Assembly (NCBI GenBank): GCA_001303785.1 | Contig: LJUJ01000001.1 | Coordinates: 275,864-339,863 of the forward strand | From: Caldifarciminota bacterium SM23_42 | GTDB taxonomy: Bacteria > Hydrothermota > Tepidihabitantia > SM23-42 | Direction of reading: 5' to 3' | Length of the DNA: 64,000 bases | Shown: positions 36,388-45,111 of the stretch, piece by piece | How the letters are laid out: each line of letters opens with the position of its first letter | Position numbering within the stretch: position 1 is the first letter of the stretch | The notes under the pieces: model-generated | What the model was told of the DNA's origin: nothing | What the model saw: only the letters and a program-made list of their open reading frames with translations | Database searches by the model: none | Position numbers and translations under genes: made by a program

Positions 36388-37896
36388 TTGCTTAGCCTGA
36401 TCGCTTTTCTGCTAACATTAGGGCAGCCTTCCTTTGACCACATTTATATATTACACACAAATGACATCGAGGGTGCTCTATCACCCAGCACCGCGTGGTG
36501 GATGAATCCATACTTTCCGCCACCGATTGGAAACGCTGCGGCCGCGGCCACATTCATTAAAGAAAAACGAATGGAGGCAGACAGTCTCGGGTACGGATTT
36601 CTGCTCCTTGACAGCGGCGACATGTTCGTCGGTTCGCCCATTGGTGAATTCTCCAAGGGTCAAGCAGTTGCTGAATATTTCAACTATTGCGGCTACGATG
36701 TTGTAGCACCGGGGAATCATGACTATGACCAGGGTGTGGATGTGTTCAGGGAATTTGTAGCAAGCGTTGACGCGACGTTCCTTGGTTCTAATATCGTATA
36801 CAAGGAAACCGAACAGGTCGTTGGTTACTTAGAACCATACACGATAGTTGAACAAGTAGGATTACGTATTGGTCTTTTCAGTCTGCTCACCGAAAACATG
36901 GCGGGAATGACCACTCCGGAAAGGTTCGAGAACCACGATGTGTTGAGTGAAATGGAAACGGCCTCCAGGTTCTTGGATACATTGAGATCCAAGAGTGTCG
37001 ACCTTATCTTTGCTCTCACCGGTATCGGGCTGCGCCACGATAAGCGTGTAGCCAGTTCGGGAGCCGGTATCGACGTTATTTTTGGTTCCCACAGCGCTAC
37101 TGCCCTGGAACAGCCATACGAGGATTCCCTAAGTCATACTATTATTTGCCAGGCATACGGCCATCTTAGTAGTATCGGTTTTCTTGATTTGTGGATCGAC
37201 AAGAAGACGAAACGTATTGCCGGATATCGTGGGGAATTGGTTGATTTGCTCAGTGAACAAATCGATGATGATACGGTGATGCTAGCGATCGTCAACAGGT
37301 GGGAAGACATCACGCAAAAGGGCTTCGACGAGGTGATCGGATATTCGAATGAAGAACTGGTGCGTACGGGGTTTGAGGAGTCTACCATCGGTAACCTGAT
37401 AACCGATGCGATGCGTGAGTTCTTTGATGTTGACGTCGCGATACACAATTCAGGCGGCATAAGAGCAAATATGCCAAAAGGGAATGTCACATATCGGCAT
37501 TGCTACAACATCGACGCTCTGTCCAACACGGCGGTTCTGATTGAGATGACCGGCAAACAAATTTTCGACGCCCTGGAGATAGGTGTTAATGGTCATCATG
37601 CTATCTTCCAGATTTCGGGACTGAAGATGACTTATGATAATAGAAATCCAATTGGGTCAAGGGTTTTGGAAGTTGTCCTGAGTGATGGTACCCCTATTGA
37701 TACGCTGAAAACCTATTCGCTGGTTACAAATTCCTTTCTTGCCGCCGGCGGTGGTGAATACGCAATCTTCAAACAAGGGGAGAACGTGCAGGATTCATTC
37801 CATTATTTGAGAAACATCATCGCAGAATATTTGAAGAAACACTCACCGATGGAAAAAAGCATCGAGGGCAGAATCATCAATATCGCCCGCAAATAA
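36388..37896 (+). CDS. Secreted 5'-nucleotidase/metallophosphoesterase
   Basis: 502 residues, start TTG. A signal peptide (MLSLIAFLLTLGQP) leads to the metallophosphatase domain: HTNDIEGAL, LLLDSGDMF, GNHDYDQG, GSHSA. The 5'-nucleotidase C-terminal domain has HNSGGIRANMPKGNVTY. It is UshA/YfkN-like and releases nucleosides from nucleotides in the periplasm or outside. The terminal domain with substrate-stacking aromatic residues is complete. Confidence 0.88.
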   Translation: MLSLIAFLLTLGQPSFDHIYILHTNDIEGALSPSTAWWMNPYFPPPIGNAAAAATFIKEKRMEADSLGYGFLLLDSGDMFVGSPIGEFSKGQAVAEYFNYCGYDVVAPGNHDYDQGVDVFREFVASVDATFLGSNIVYKETEQVVGYLEPYTIVEQVGLRIGLFSLLTENMAGMTTPERFENHDVLSEMETASRFLDTLRSKSVDLIFALTGIGLRHDKRVASSGAGIDVIFGSHSATALEQPYEDSLSHTIICQAYGHLSSIGFLDLWIDKKTKRIAGYRGELVDLLSEQIDDDTVMLAIVNRWEDITQKGFDEVIGYSNEELVRTGFEESTIGNLITDAMREFFDVDVAIHNSGGIRANMPKGNVTYRHCYNIDALSNTAVLIEMTGKQIFDALEIGVNGHHAIFQISGLKMTYDNRNPIGSRVLEVVLSDGTPIDTLKTYSLVTNSFLAAGGGEYAIFKQGENVQDSFHYLRNIIAEYLKKHSPMEKSIEGRIINIARK

Positions 37897-37931
37897 ACAT
37901 CTTGCAGAACTTTCCGCATAAAAAACATACG

Positions 37932-39191
37932 ATGAACGATGACACTACCATCCGACAGCCGGGGGTGTATCTTTTTCCCTTAAAGCTTCTGTTTTTAGTT
38001 ACAGTATTGCTACATGTAGGAATCTGTGTCGCTGAATCCTATCGTCTTGCGACATACAATGTACTCAATTTCCCGGATGCCTTAGGTTCCCAGAGATTAG
38101 ATGACTTACGCACCGCCATCAGTTATATCGATCCAGATATAATCGTGATACAGGAAATGCAAAGTCAGTCGGGGGTAGATTTGTTTTGCGATTCTGTTAT
38201 GCTTCAAGTGAATAGTGCGTTCGCAAATACACCATTTCACGATGGCCCGGGTACCGACAATGCATTATACTACAGAGAAGATAGAGTCGACTATCTAAGC
38301 TCTCAGTACCTTGCGACATCCAACCGCGATATCGCCGAATACCGTCTAATGTTCGTCGAAACACAGCAAGAGTTGTATGTTTTTTCAGTCCATTTCAAGG
38401 CGTCTCAAGGAGCAAGCAATGAGGCGATACGTCTACAGGAAGCCACTGTGTTGCGAAACCGCTTAGACACATTTGCACCGGGTACCGAGTTCATGGTATT
38501 AGGAGACTTCAACATCTATAGTAGCGATGAACCGGCATTTCAGAAAATGATCGATAGCCTCGGCAACAACAGAGGACGTCTGTTCGATCCGTTGAACGTG
38601 TTAGGCAGCTGGCATGAGAACATCAACTATGCATCCGTGCATTCGCAATCAACGAGACTCGAACAAATGCCCGACGGTGGAGCCGGGGGCGGATTGGATG
38701 ACAGGTTTGATTTGATACTTTGCTCGGAAGACCTTTTCGATAGCACTGGGCTGTTACTACTCACCGATTCATACACGGTTTATGGCAATGACGGTGAGCA
38801 TTTCAATCTCTCGATAAACTACGGTTACAACGGTGCAGTACCTTCCCATGTTGCAAATGCGCTGTATTATGCATCTGATCACCTACCCATTTTTGTCGAT
38901 ATCAGCGATGAGACCGAGCCTCTGGTCGAGAAACCCGTGGTCAAGGTTTACCCCAACCCAATGCAGGATTGGGCACAGATAACGTTTCCTTGGCACGAAG
39001 GGTTCGTCAAGGGACGTTTCACGCTGACGAATATTCTTGGCCAACGAGTACACGAAAGCGAAACTATGGATCCTTTAGGATGCAGAATCGATCGAGGGAA
39101 TCTTCCAATTGGCGTCTATTTTATCCATATCCTGATCGAAACGCGTTACGGCACACACAAGTATCACACAAGTATCGCAATCGTGAACTGA
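37932..39191 (+). CDS. Secreted endonuclease/exonuclease/phosphatase with C-terminal sorting domain
   Basis: 419 residues. A signal segment around 20-35 (LLFLVTVLLHVGICVAES) leads to an EEP-fold domain: TYNVLNF, VIQEMQS, VLGDFNIYS, DRFDLIL and SDHLPIF carry the metal and catalytic residues. A Por-type sorting domain ends it (KVYPNPMQDWAQI...LTNILGQRV...GNLPIGVYFIHI). It is likely a surface nuclease for scavenging DNA or phosphodiesters, matching the 5'-nucleotidase upstream. ATG 37932 preferred; a TTG at 37902 is possible. The stop overlaps the PorV-like start. Confidence 0.82.
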   Translation: MNDDTTIRQPGVYLFPLKLLFLVTVLLHVGICVAESYRLATYNVLNFPDALGSQRLDDLRTAISYIDPDIIVIQEMQSQSGVDLFCDSVMLQVNSAFANTPFHDGPGTDNALYYREDRVDYLSSQYLATSNRDIAEYRLMFVETQQELYVFSVHFKASQGASNEAIRLQEATVLRNRLDTFAPGTEFMVLGDFNIYSSDEPAFQKMIDSLGNNRGRLFDPLNVLGSWHENINYASVHSQSTRLEQMPDGGAGGGLDDRFDLILCSEDLFDSTGLLLLTDSYTVYGNDGEHFNLSINYGYNGAVPSHVANALYYASDHLPIFVDISDETEPLVEKPVVKVYPNPMQDWAQITFPWHEGFVKGRFTLTNILGQRVHESETMDPLGCRIDRGNLPIGVYFIHILIETRYGTHKYHTSIAIVN

Positions 39192-40000
39192 TGATCGTTA
39201 TATTCCTTCTCGCAGTAGAATCCAGTTATTTTCTTCAATTGTCACCAGGCGTCATGTCTGGCGGACTGGGTGGGTCATCGGTCACGATTAACGAAGGGCT
39301 CTCTGTCTTTCACAACCCGGCATATGTACAGGACGCGCAATTGAATGTCACCCTGTCTCGATGGTTTTATTCGACGAATTATCTTACGTTGGGTGCTACG
39401 CATAGTGACTATTCATTCGGTATATCCTACTTGAACTACGGCCGCATACAAGGATATGATGCCTCAGGCAACCCGACCAGCGTTTTCACGCCCTACAATC
39501 TTTGTGTCGCGCTGGGTAGACGATTCGGCCCGGCTGGACTAGCACTCAAAGGATTCGTGGAGAAAATCGCCGAACATACATATTATGGGCTATGCGGTAC
39601 CGCAGCGCTGCATATGACTTACAAACAATTATGCATAGGTATGAAGCTTGAAAATTTAGGTAAAGAAATATCAAAAAATACTACAATACCAACATTTCTT
39701 TCTATTGGGTTAAAGTACAATATAGCTCAGGAAATAGACGTGATCGCGGAAGCAAAGGGACCGAGAATCGAGATTAACTCAGGCATCATCTACTCCTACA
39801 AGAACCTGAGGTTGCTCGCCGGTAGCCGCTACCGCCAAGCAGATAATCTGGCTAGCGCCTCACGTCTCAATGTTAGCATCAATGATTTCGCCCTTACTGG
39901 TGGTCTGATAATCGACATCGAGGACTATGCCATAGGGTATTCAATCATCTATGGGCATCTCTCGATCGTCCATCAGTTCTCGCTCACCGTAATACCCTGA
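39191..40000 (+). CDS. PorV/PorQ-like outer-membrane barrel protein
   Basis: 269 residues. The N-terminal MIVIFLLAVESSYFLQLSPGVMSGGLGGSS..GLSVFHNPAYV matches PorV/PorQ (UPF0164) barrels. I chose ATG 39191, within the TGATGA overlap with the nuclease stop, which leaves a signal peptide; the longer frame upstream lies inside the nuclease gene. The coupling of a sorting-domain cargo gene and a PorV-like gene supports joint use in a type IX-like pathway. It overlaps the convergent gene by 28 nt. Confidence 0.7.
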   Translation: MIVIFLLAVESSYFLQLSPGVMSGGLGGSSVTINEGLSVFHNPAYVQDAQLNVTLSRWFYSTNYLTLGATHSDYSFGISYLNYGRIQGYDASGNPTSVFTPYNLCVALGRRFGPAGLALKGFVEKIAEHTYYGLCGTAALHMTYKQLCIGMKLENLGKEISKNTTIPTFLSIGLKYNIAQEIDVIAEAKGPRIEINSGIIYSYKNLRLLAGSRYRQADNLASASRLNVSINDFALTGGLIIDIEDYAIGYSIIYGHLSIVHQFSLTVIP

Positions 40001-41145
40001 GTTCCCGATTTACGCACCATTATCCAATTTTCGTAGCACCATTTGATTATAAAAACACTACCCACGGCAAACGGTAACAAGAGTAGTTCAATCCACCAAG
40101 TCGATACTTTATTGATTAAACCGGCAAGATGGACATAACCGGCTACAGCATCAATTGCGGTAAGGATAAAGAAACCAGCCCAGAAATAGCGGGCTTTGTG
40201 CTGTGCGACAGCGAATAGCACGAGCGCGCGAGAGGAGGTATGACACAGGATAGCAATGATTCTTTCCACGGAACCAATCAGCCACAAGAAGGGTGTAACT
40301 ACCATGGCCTGGCTTAAAGCACTCATCATTGCAGCACTGTTTACCGCTCCGGTTAATGCTGTGACGTAGCTTCCCAGCGAAGACAAGCCTATTAACAGTG
40401 CTTCAACGACCCCGGCACCGAGTCCAACACTGAGCGCGCGTCGTGGATTATCATAGATGCCTCTGATGAGCAGAGCAAATACAAGGGTCATTCCGATCTC
40501 GAAAATGCCGGTGAGTAAGCCTATATATGTACTACCCAATATTAGATAACCGGTGTGGCCGAGTGATGATTTGATGAATGCAAAAACCGGGGCGTTAGCG
40601 AGATAGGCCAGCACAAACTTGAACAAGACACCGACAAACCATACACCGGCGCCGATGAGCAGCCACTTCCACGAAGTTTGCAGACTTTTTTTCCACCAGA
40701 GAACGATGAATATCGTGATCAACACTACAAGCAAGCCAGAAACGAGGAGCGTGCTCTGCAGCGATTGCCTCGATATTTCGCTGAAGCGAATCCGCCATCT
40801 ACCCGAGGCATGGCGAGCGCTTATCCTTACGGTAATCGGCTCCTGGCTGTTGAAGGGCCCGAAGACTGCCTTCTCATAAGCAAAAGCCTGTTCACCCGTG
40901 TAATTCCCAATTACCTGAAAACCCGCGCCGCCAAACCAAACATCCAATTCTCCCCATTCCAACTCGCTTTTCAGATCCATGACCATACTACTGCCATTTT
41001 CTGAAAGCGTGAACGCAAATTCGTAGGTTGACGTATCTTTATCCAAATTCTCTCTACCCCTATAATCTAATAGGTCGCGCGCAAAGAGACAGTTGGCTAC
41101 TATACAGAAACCTAAGAGTGTGACTGAACGAGTACATTTAACCAT
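39973..41145 (-). CDS. YhfC-family membrane protein (glutamic-type intramembrane protease-like) with N-terminal exported domain
   Basis: 390 residues. A signal peptide is followed by a beta-rich extracytoplasmic domain (about 30-140) and about eight membrane spans. GLGAGVVEALLIG, ERIIAILCHTSSRALVLFAVAQHKARYF and a following AIDAVAGYV are the E/E-H signature of YhfC/glutamic intramembrane proteases. Whether it cleaves proteins is unproven. The extra N-terminal domain is not typical. ATG 41145 matches the promoter at 41154-41181, 8 nt away. Confidence 0.65.
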   Translation of the reverse strand: MVKCTRSVTLLGFCIVANCLFARDLLDYRGRENLDKDTSTYEFAFTLSENGSSMVMDLKSELEWGELDVWFGGAGFQVIGNYTGEQAFAYEKAVFGPFNSQEPITVRISARHASGRWRIRFSEISRQSLQSTLLVSGLLVVLITIFIVLWWKKSLQTSWKWLLIGAGVWFVGVLFKFVLAYLANAPVFAFIKSSLGHTGYLILGSTYIGLLTGIFEIGMTLVFALLIRGIYDNPRRALSVGLGAGVVEALLIGLSSLGSYVTALTGAVNSAAMMSALSQAMVVTPFLWLIGSVERIIAILCHTSSRALVLFAVAQHKARYFWAGFFILTAIDAVAGYVHLAGLINKVSTWWIELLLLPFAVGSVFIIKWCYENWIMVRKSGTQGITVSEN

Positions 41146-41153
41146 ATGCAAGT

Positions 41154-41181
41154 ATTATACATGCATGAGTTTCATGGTCAA
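41154..41181 (-). promoter_or_regulatory. Sigma-70-like promoter giving a near-leaderless mRNA
   Basis: Minus strand: TTGACC (41181-41176), 16 bp, TATAAT (41159-41154), 8 nt to ATG 41145. Confidence 0.65.
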
Positions 41182-41191
41182 CAGAACATTG

Positions 41192-41219
41192 TTGATTTGC
41201 TTAGCGATTCGATTAGAAT
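41192..41219 (+). promoter_or_regulatory. Sigma-70-like promoter of the DMT transporter
   Basis: TTGATT (41192-41197), 16 bp, TAGAAT (41214-41219). It is divergent from the YhfC promoter, the two -35 boxes being only 10 bp apart. Confidence 0.6.
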
Positions 41220-41241
41220 ATTGATGTTCAAGGGGCAACAA

Positions 41242-42114
41242 GTGCTATCCAGAAAAACAATCGGTGTAGCTGTAACGCTCGGTGCGAGCGTTATGTGGGC
41301 AATAGAACCCATAATGGCAAAGTTGTCGTATCAGACAACAGATTTCCTTAACACCTTTGCTACAAGATCGATCTTTGCGCTGGTAACAATAGGAGCGTAT
41401 CTATTGCTCACTGGCCTCAAACATATCAAGGTTGAGAAGAAACACTTACCAAAACTGATCTACGTTTCACTCGCTGCTACTTTGTTTGCTGATCTCATGT
41501 ATGTATATGCCTTAACCACGGTTCCTGTAATAAACGCGGTGTTGATTGGACACATGCAGCCCATTTTTGTCATTGTGCTAGGCTTCCTATACCTCAAGAC
41601 AGATAAAATCACCAGGTTCGACTATCTTGGCATACTGTTCATGATTGTCGCCGGATTATTGGTAGCGAGCAGGACCATGGATAATCTAATGCGTCTAAAG
41701 ATCGGTACAATAGGGGACCTGTATGTGCTATTGGCGACAACGGCCTGGGCCACGACGGCAATTGTCGCCCGCAAGTACTTGAAGGGCTTACACGCAGCAG
41801 TCATAGCGTTCTATCGATTCTTCTTTGCAACAGTAGTATTCATAATCTATATGATATTCTCGAGAGGTCTTGAAGTGGCGAATGTTTATCAGATTATGTT
41901 GGGTGTAATCATCGGCATAGGGACGATCCTCTACTATGAGGGAATAAGGCTTATCAAAGCGGCTCAGGTCTCTGCCCTCGAGCTCTCGACACCGTTCTTC
42001 GCCACGATATTGGGTTTTGTCGTTTTGAAAGAATACATAACAACGATACAATTCGTTGGAATTCTTTTTCTCGTTGGCGGCATCTATTTTCTTGCCAAGA
42101 GAGAAAACACTTAG
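41242..42114 (+). CDS. EamA/DMT-superfamily transporter
   Basis: 290 residues with ten predicted membrane spans in two EamA repeats (GVAVTLGASVMWAIEPIMAKL and IGTIGDLYVLLATTAWATTAIVARK). It exports or imports small metabolites; substrate unknown. I start it at GTG 41242, 6 nt after AAGGGG, since the promoter lies inside the longer reading frame that begins at 41146. Confidence 0.8.
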   Translation: MLSRKTIGVAVTLGASVMWAIEPIMAKLSYQTTDFLNTFATRSIFALVTIGAYLLLTGLKHIKVEKKHLPKLIYVSLAATLFADLMYVYALTTVPVINAVLIGHMQPIFVIVLGFLYLKTDKITRFDYLGILFMIVAGLLVASRTMDNLMRLKIGTIGDLYVLLATTAWATTAIVARKYLKGLHAAVIAFYRFFFATVVFIIYMIFSRGLEVANVYQIMLGVIIGIGTILYYEGIRLIKAAQVSALELSTPFFATILGFVVLKEYITTIQFVGILFLVGGIYFLAKRENT

Positions 42115-42123
42115 AGGACATGC

Positions 42124-42151
42124 TTGAACTCCTCTGAATTTCGAGTACAAT
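42124..42151 (+). promoter_or_regulatory. Sigma-70-like promoter giving a near-leaderless mRNA
   Basis: TTGAAC (42124-42129), 16 bp, TACAAT (42146-42151), 9 nt to ATG 42161. No Shine-Dalgarno. Confidence 0.55.
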
Positions 42152-42160
42152 AACGTAAGT

Positions 42161-43675
42161 ATGAGACACAAAATCGGGCTTTTCCTGGGCCTTCTGCTGT
42201 TTGCACTGGTTGTTATTTCACCTGGTATTGTTGGACTCAGTATACAAGCGAAAAACGTGGCCGCAGTTGCCGTACTCATGGCAACCTGGTGGATCACCGA
42301 GGCCATTCCAATCCCAGCAACGGCACTCTTACCGTTGATTCTCTTTCCACTTCTCGGCATCATGCCCGCCAAAGATGTGTCGGTGCGCTATGCCGATCAG
42401 AATATTTTCCTCTTCATGGGCGGATTCTTCATCGCCATGGCAATGCAACGCTGGGATTTGCACAAGCGCATCGCGCTTTACATCGTCCGACTTCTCGGCA
42501 CCTCGCCCAAAAGGATCGTGCTCGGTTTCATGGTCGCTACCGCATTTCTTTCCATGTGGATCTCAAATACAGCCACGACCATGATGATGTTCCCGATTGG
42601 GCTTGCGGTAATCCTCCATGCCGCGAACATGATTGAAAAAGAGAAGCTTGACGTCAATACCACAGCAGGCCGTTTCAACTTCGGACTCGCGCTCATGTTG
42701 GGCATAGCCTACTCGGCAAGTATTGGTGGCATCGCGACACTCGTCGGTACCCCACCCAACATCGTGTTCGCGGGCATTGTCAAATCCATGTTTCCAAGAG
42801 CTCCAGAGATCGGTTTTCTAGATTGGTTCAAAATAGGATTGCCCTTGGTAGTAATTTTCTTGCCCATAACGTGGTTTTATCTTACGCATATTGCGGTTCC
42901 TCCGAAAATCAGGCGAATACCCGGGGGCAAGGATGTCATTGAAAACGATTTAAGAAAGCTAGGAAGAATGAAGACCGGCGAGAAACTCACACTCTTTGTT
43001 TTCGTGTTTGTCGCCCTCGCATGGATTTTCAGGCGTAGTATCGATTTGGGTTCATTCGTGATTCCGGGTTGGTCCAACATACTTGGCATTGACAAGTATG
43101 TTCACGACTCGACCGTGGCCATATTCGGCGCGATACTACTGTTTTTGATTCCCATCAATTTCAGAAAAAGAATATTCGTGCTCAACTGGGAATGGGCCCT
43201 GCGTATACCATGGGGTATTATCCTGCTCTTTGGTGGAGGTTTCGCCTTAGCCGCAGGGTTTCAGCAATCGGGTCTTGCACAATGGATAGGGGAGAGACTG
43301 TCATTTCTCTGTGGCGTGCCAGTGATTGTGATGATACTTTCCATATGCCTGCTATTGACTTTCCTGACGGAGGTAACATCGAATACAGCAACGACGACCA
43401 TGATGATGCCTGTCTTGGGGTCATTGGCAGCTGCTACCTGCATACACCCGTTCCTGTTGATGATTCCGGCGGCCATGTCCGCTTCATGTGCTTTCATGTT
43501 GCCGGTAGCAACGCCACCCAATGCGATAATCTTCGGTAGTGGGTACTTGCGAATCCCAGACATGGCACGCGTGGGATTCTTCCTCAATATTATTGGAGCA
43601 ATAATCATCACGCTGGTTGTCTATTTTCTCGTGATACCTATCTTCAATATTAACGCATTACCGTTGCCGTTCTGA
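42161..43675 (+). CDS. DASS (SLC13-type) sodium-coupled anion transporter
   Basis: 504 residues, 11-12 membrane spans. The two SNT sodium/substrate motifs are clear: ISNTATTMMMFPIG and TSNTATTTMMMPVL. PAMSASCAFMLPVATPPNAI is the family C-terminal signature. It imports dicarboxylates (succinate, malate, fumarate) or sulfate; the exact anion is not readable. TWWITEAIPIPATALLPLILFP near the N-terminus agrees with the carboxylate branch. Confidence 0.9.
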   Translation: MRHKIGLFLGLLLFALVVISPGIVGLSIQAKNVAAVAVLMATWWITEAIPIPATALLPLILFPLLGIMPAKDVSVRYADQNIFLFMGGFFIAMAMQRWDLHKRIALYIVRLLGTSPKRIVLGFMVATAFLSMWISNTATTMMMFPIGLAVILHAANMIEKEKLDVNTTAGRFNFGLALMLGIAYSASIGGIATLVGTPPNIVFAGIVKSMFPRAPEIGFLDWFKIGLPLVVIFLPITWFYLTHIAVPPKIRRIPGGKDVIENDLRKLGRMKTGEKLTLFVFVFVALAWIFRRSIDLGSFVIPGWSNILGIDKYVHDSTVAIFGAILLFLIPINFRKRIFVLNWEWALRIPWGIILLFGGGFALAAGFQQSGLAQWIGERLSFLCGVPVIVMILSICLLLTFLTEVTSNTATTTMMMPVLGSLAAATCIHPFLLMIPAAMSASCAFMLPVATPPNAIIFGSGYLRIPDMARVGFFLNIIGAIIITLVVYFLVIPIFNINALPLPF

Positions 43676-43698
43676 TTTCGTATGGAGAAGCGAACGAT

Positions 43699-44241
43699 AT
43701 GAAGAATGCTTTTCTGATTGGTAAAGCCACATATCTTCGTACCGTTGAAATATCTGACGCGTTGTTGATTCAGAAATGGCATAACGATCCCGACATTAGA
43801 AAGAGTGCACGATTAGGTGAACTCCCCGTCACGTACGCGAAAGAAGAATATGACATAAACGTATCTAAGAAGTCGGGGGAAGAAATCTATTTAATGATCG
43901 TGAAGAAAACGACAGACAAACCGATTGGTTTCATTCGGCTAAATTACATTGATAACGTCAGCAAGAACATGTGGTTACGCATGATAATCGGTGATGTGAA
44001 GGCGCGCGGTAGGAATCTTGCTGAAGATGCTCTTAGGCGTGTTCTCGAATGGCTCTTTTATGAACAGAATGTGCATCGTATCAGCCTCGAAACTTACGAA
44101 ACAAATAAGCGCGCTATCCGTTTCTTCGAGAAGCTTGGTTTCAAACACGAAGGCATCATTCGTGAATCTGTTTACGTAGATGACAAATACTACAACATAT
44201 TATCGCTTGGTTTACTGAAGAGAGAATACAAGAGGCGATAG
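43699..44241 (+). CDS. GNAT-family N-acetyltransferase (RimJ/RimL-like)
   Basis: 180 residues. The acetyl-CoA-binding region (GDVKARGRNLAEDALRRVLEWLF) and ENVHRISLETYETNKRAIRFFEKLGFKHEGIIRE-type C-terminal half are those of RimJ/RimL/SpeG GNATs. Substrate unknown: a ribosomal protein, polyamine or antibiotic. It starts 23 nt after the transporter stop, with AGGAGA-like pairing upstream. Confidence 0.85.
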   Translation: MKNAFLIGKATYLRTVEISDALLIQKWHNDPDIRKSARLGELPVTYAKEEYDINVSKKSGEEIYLMIVKKTTDKPIGFIRLNYIDNVSKNMWLRMIIGDVKARGRNLAEDALRRVLEWLFYEQNVHRISLETYETNKRAIRFFEKLGFKHEGIIRESVYVDDKYYNILSLGLLKREYKRR

Positions 44242-44265
44242 CCAGGACAATAATCGCCTTCTCCG

Positions 44266-44294
44266 TTGACATTTGACGTCTCATTTGTTATTAT
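44266..44294 (+). promoter_or_regulatory. Sigma-70-like promoter of the RNHCP cassette
   Basis: TTGACA (44266-44271), 17 bp, TATTAT (44289-44294). It is the only promoter found here with a 17-bp spacer. No gene with known motifs starts within 380 nt downstream. Confidence 0.55.
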
Positions 44295-44299
44295 TTGTA

Positions 44300-44683
44300 G
44301 TTGAAAGGCATTGGTCTTTGAAAACGTGTTTTTGACGATTGGGCATGGTCGTGCAGCGAAGGAGGATAGCTATGCAGGATCGTATCTGTTATCCTTCTAC
44401 TCATGTTTGTTGACAGGGGACGACGCCGCTGCCAGTGAGATCGAACATACACCTACCAGTGGAAGGTGGTTCCACCGCCTTACAGTGGCTGTTACAATTG
44501 AATAAAAATAGCCATGGTTCGGAATCAGAGAAAGTACTCTGATGAAGCTGGAACTGGAAGTAATCGTGCTATGAAAACAAACGGTGAATTGGTCACTGGT
44601 TCTTTCAAGCCTGGAGCCTTAAGCAAGGAGAGCGAACGGAACCCTGACCTCTTGTCAGATTGCATAGGACAAGGAGGTCAGGC
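44300..44683 (+). ncRNA. Long structured leader or small RNA upstream of the RNHCP gene
   Basis: About 384 nt with no recognisable protein. A strong ribosome site AAGGAGGATA (44360s) precedes a 13-codon frame, MQDRICYPSTHVC, closed by TGA; AGGATA there can pair with TATCCT about 25 nt later. AAGGTGG and CCGCCTT form another hairpin. At the end, CCTGACCT-CTTGTC (44643-44656) pairs with GACAAG-G-AGGTCAGG (44668-44682), 14 bp with one bulged G, burying the Shine-Dalgarno of the RNHCP gene. It could be a translational attenuator with a leader peptide. No known RNA class fits. Confidence 0.45.
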
Positions 44684-44992
44684 ATGGGTAGAAAACATGA
44701 AAATACGGGATTTGTATGTGCACATTGCGGCGAGTTGGTGTTGCCGCTTACGAATGGAAGCTACCGGAACCATTGTCCGTTCTGTCTTTATTCAAGACAT
44801 GTCGACTCTGCAAATGGAGACAGATTGTGCTCATGCCATGGATTGATGCAACCGGTAGGGATTAAACGCAATCGAAAGAAAGGTTATCAGATTATCCACC
44901 GGTGTCAGAGGTGCGGTACAACGCGAAGCAATAAAGCAGCTGGCAATACGATTCAACCAGATAACATAGAAGAAATAATCAAACTTATGTGA
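44684..44992 (+). CDS. RNHCP-domain zinc-ribbon protein
   Basis: 102 residues. CAHCGE, the family-defining YRNHCPFCLYSRHVD, CSCHGLMQPVGI and IIHRCQRCGTTRSNK form a cysteine-rich fold that should bind zinc. RNHCP proteins (Pfam RNHCP) have no proven function. The ATG is spaced 6 nt from GGAGG, but this ribosome site lies inside a 14-bp hairpin, so translation should be regulated. The stop overlaps a second small frame (GTGA). A longer frame beginning at 44660 is less likely. Confidence 0.85.
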   Translation: MGRKHENTGFVCAHCGELVLPLTNGSYRNHCPFCLYSRHVDSANGDRLCSCHGLMQPVGIKRNRKKGYQIIHRCQRCGTTRSNKAAGNTIQPDNIEEIIKLM

Positions 44993-45111
44993 ACATAGTA
45001 CGGCCATGCCCTTTGTGTTGTAAAGAATATCGATCAGTGCCGTATGAGGGATACTATGTAGTTTTGACAAAACACGAACCTTTATATGAACCATATACAA
45101 CATTTCAATGA
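44989..45111 (+). CDS. 40-residue CPLCC-containing small protein, translationally coupled
   Basis: The frame opens at GTG 44989, overlapping the RNHCP stop (ATGTGA), and reads MNIVRPCPLCCKEYRSVPY followed by EGYYVVLTKHEPLYEPYTTFQ. Three Cys (CPLCC) and six Tyr look protein-like rather than random. It has no homology I can name. It overlaps the primase-like gene by 26 nt in another frame. Without comparison to relatives, coding is plausible but not proven. Confidence 0.5.
   Translation: MNIVRPCPLCCKEYRSVPYEGYYVVLTKHEPLYEPYTTFQ

Noticed and set aside
44311..44505. 64-codon frame in the RNHCP leader
   Set aside because: TTG start without ribosome site, no family features, and it overlaps predicted RNA structure.
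44300..44683. tmRNA, RNase P RNA or SRP RNA
   Set aside because: No tRNA-like ends, no GAGGAAAGUC-type P4 core and no SRP loop are visible.
44514..44846. 110-codon frame overlapping the start of the RNHCP gene
   Set aside because: It runs out of frame through the RNHCP gene, lacks a ribosome site, and its second half is just a shadow. A short coding role for its first part cannot be excluded.
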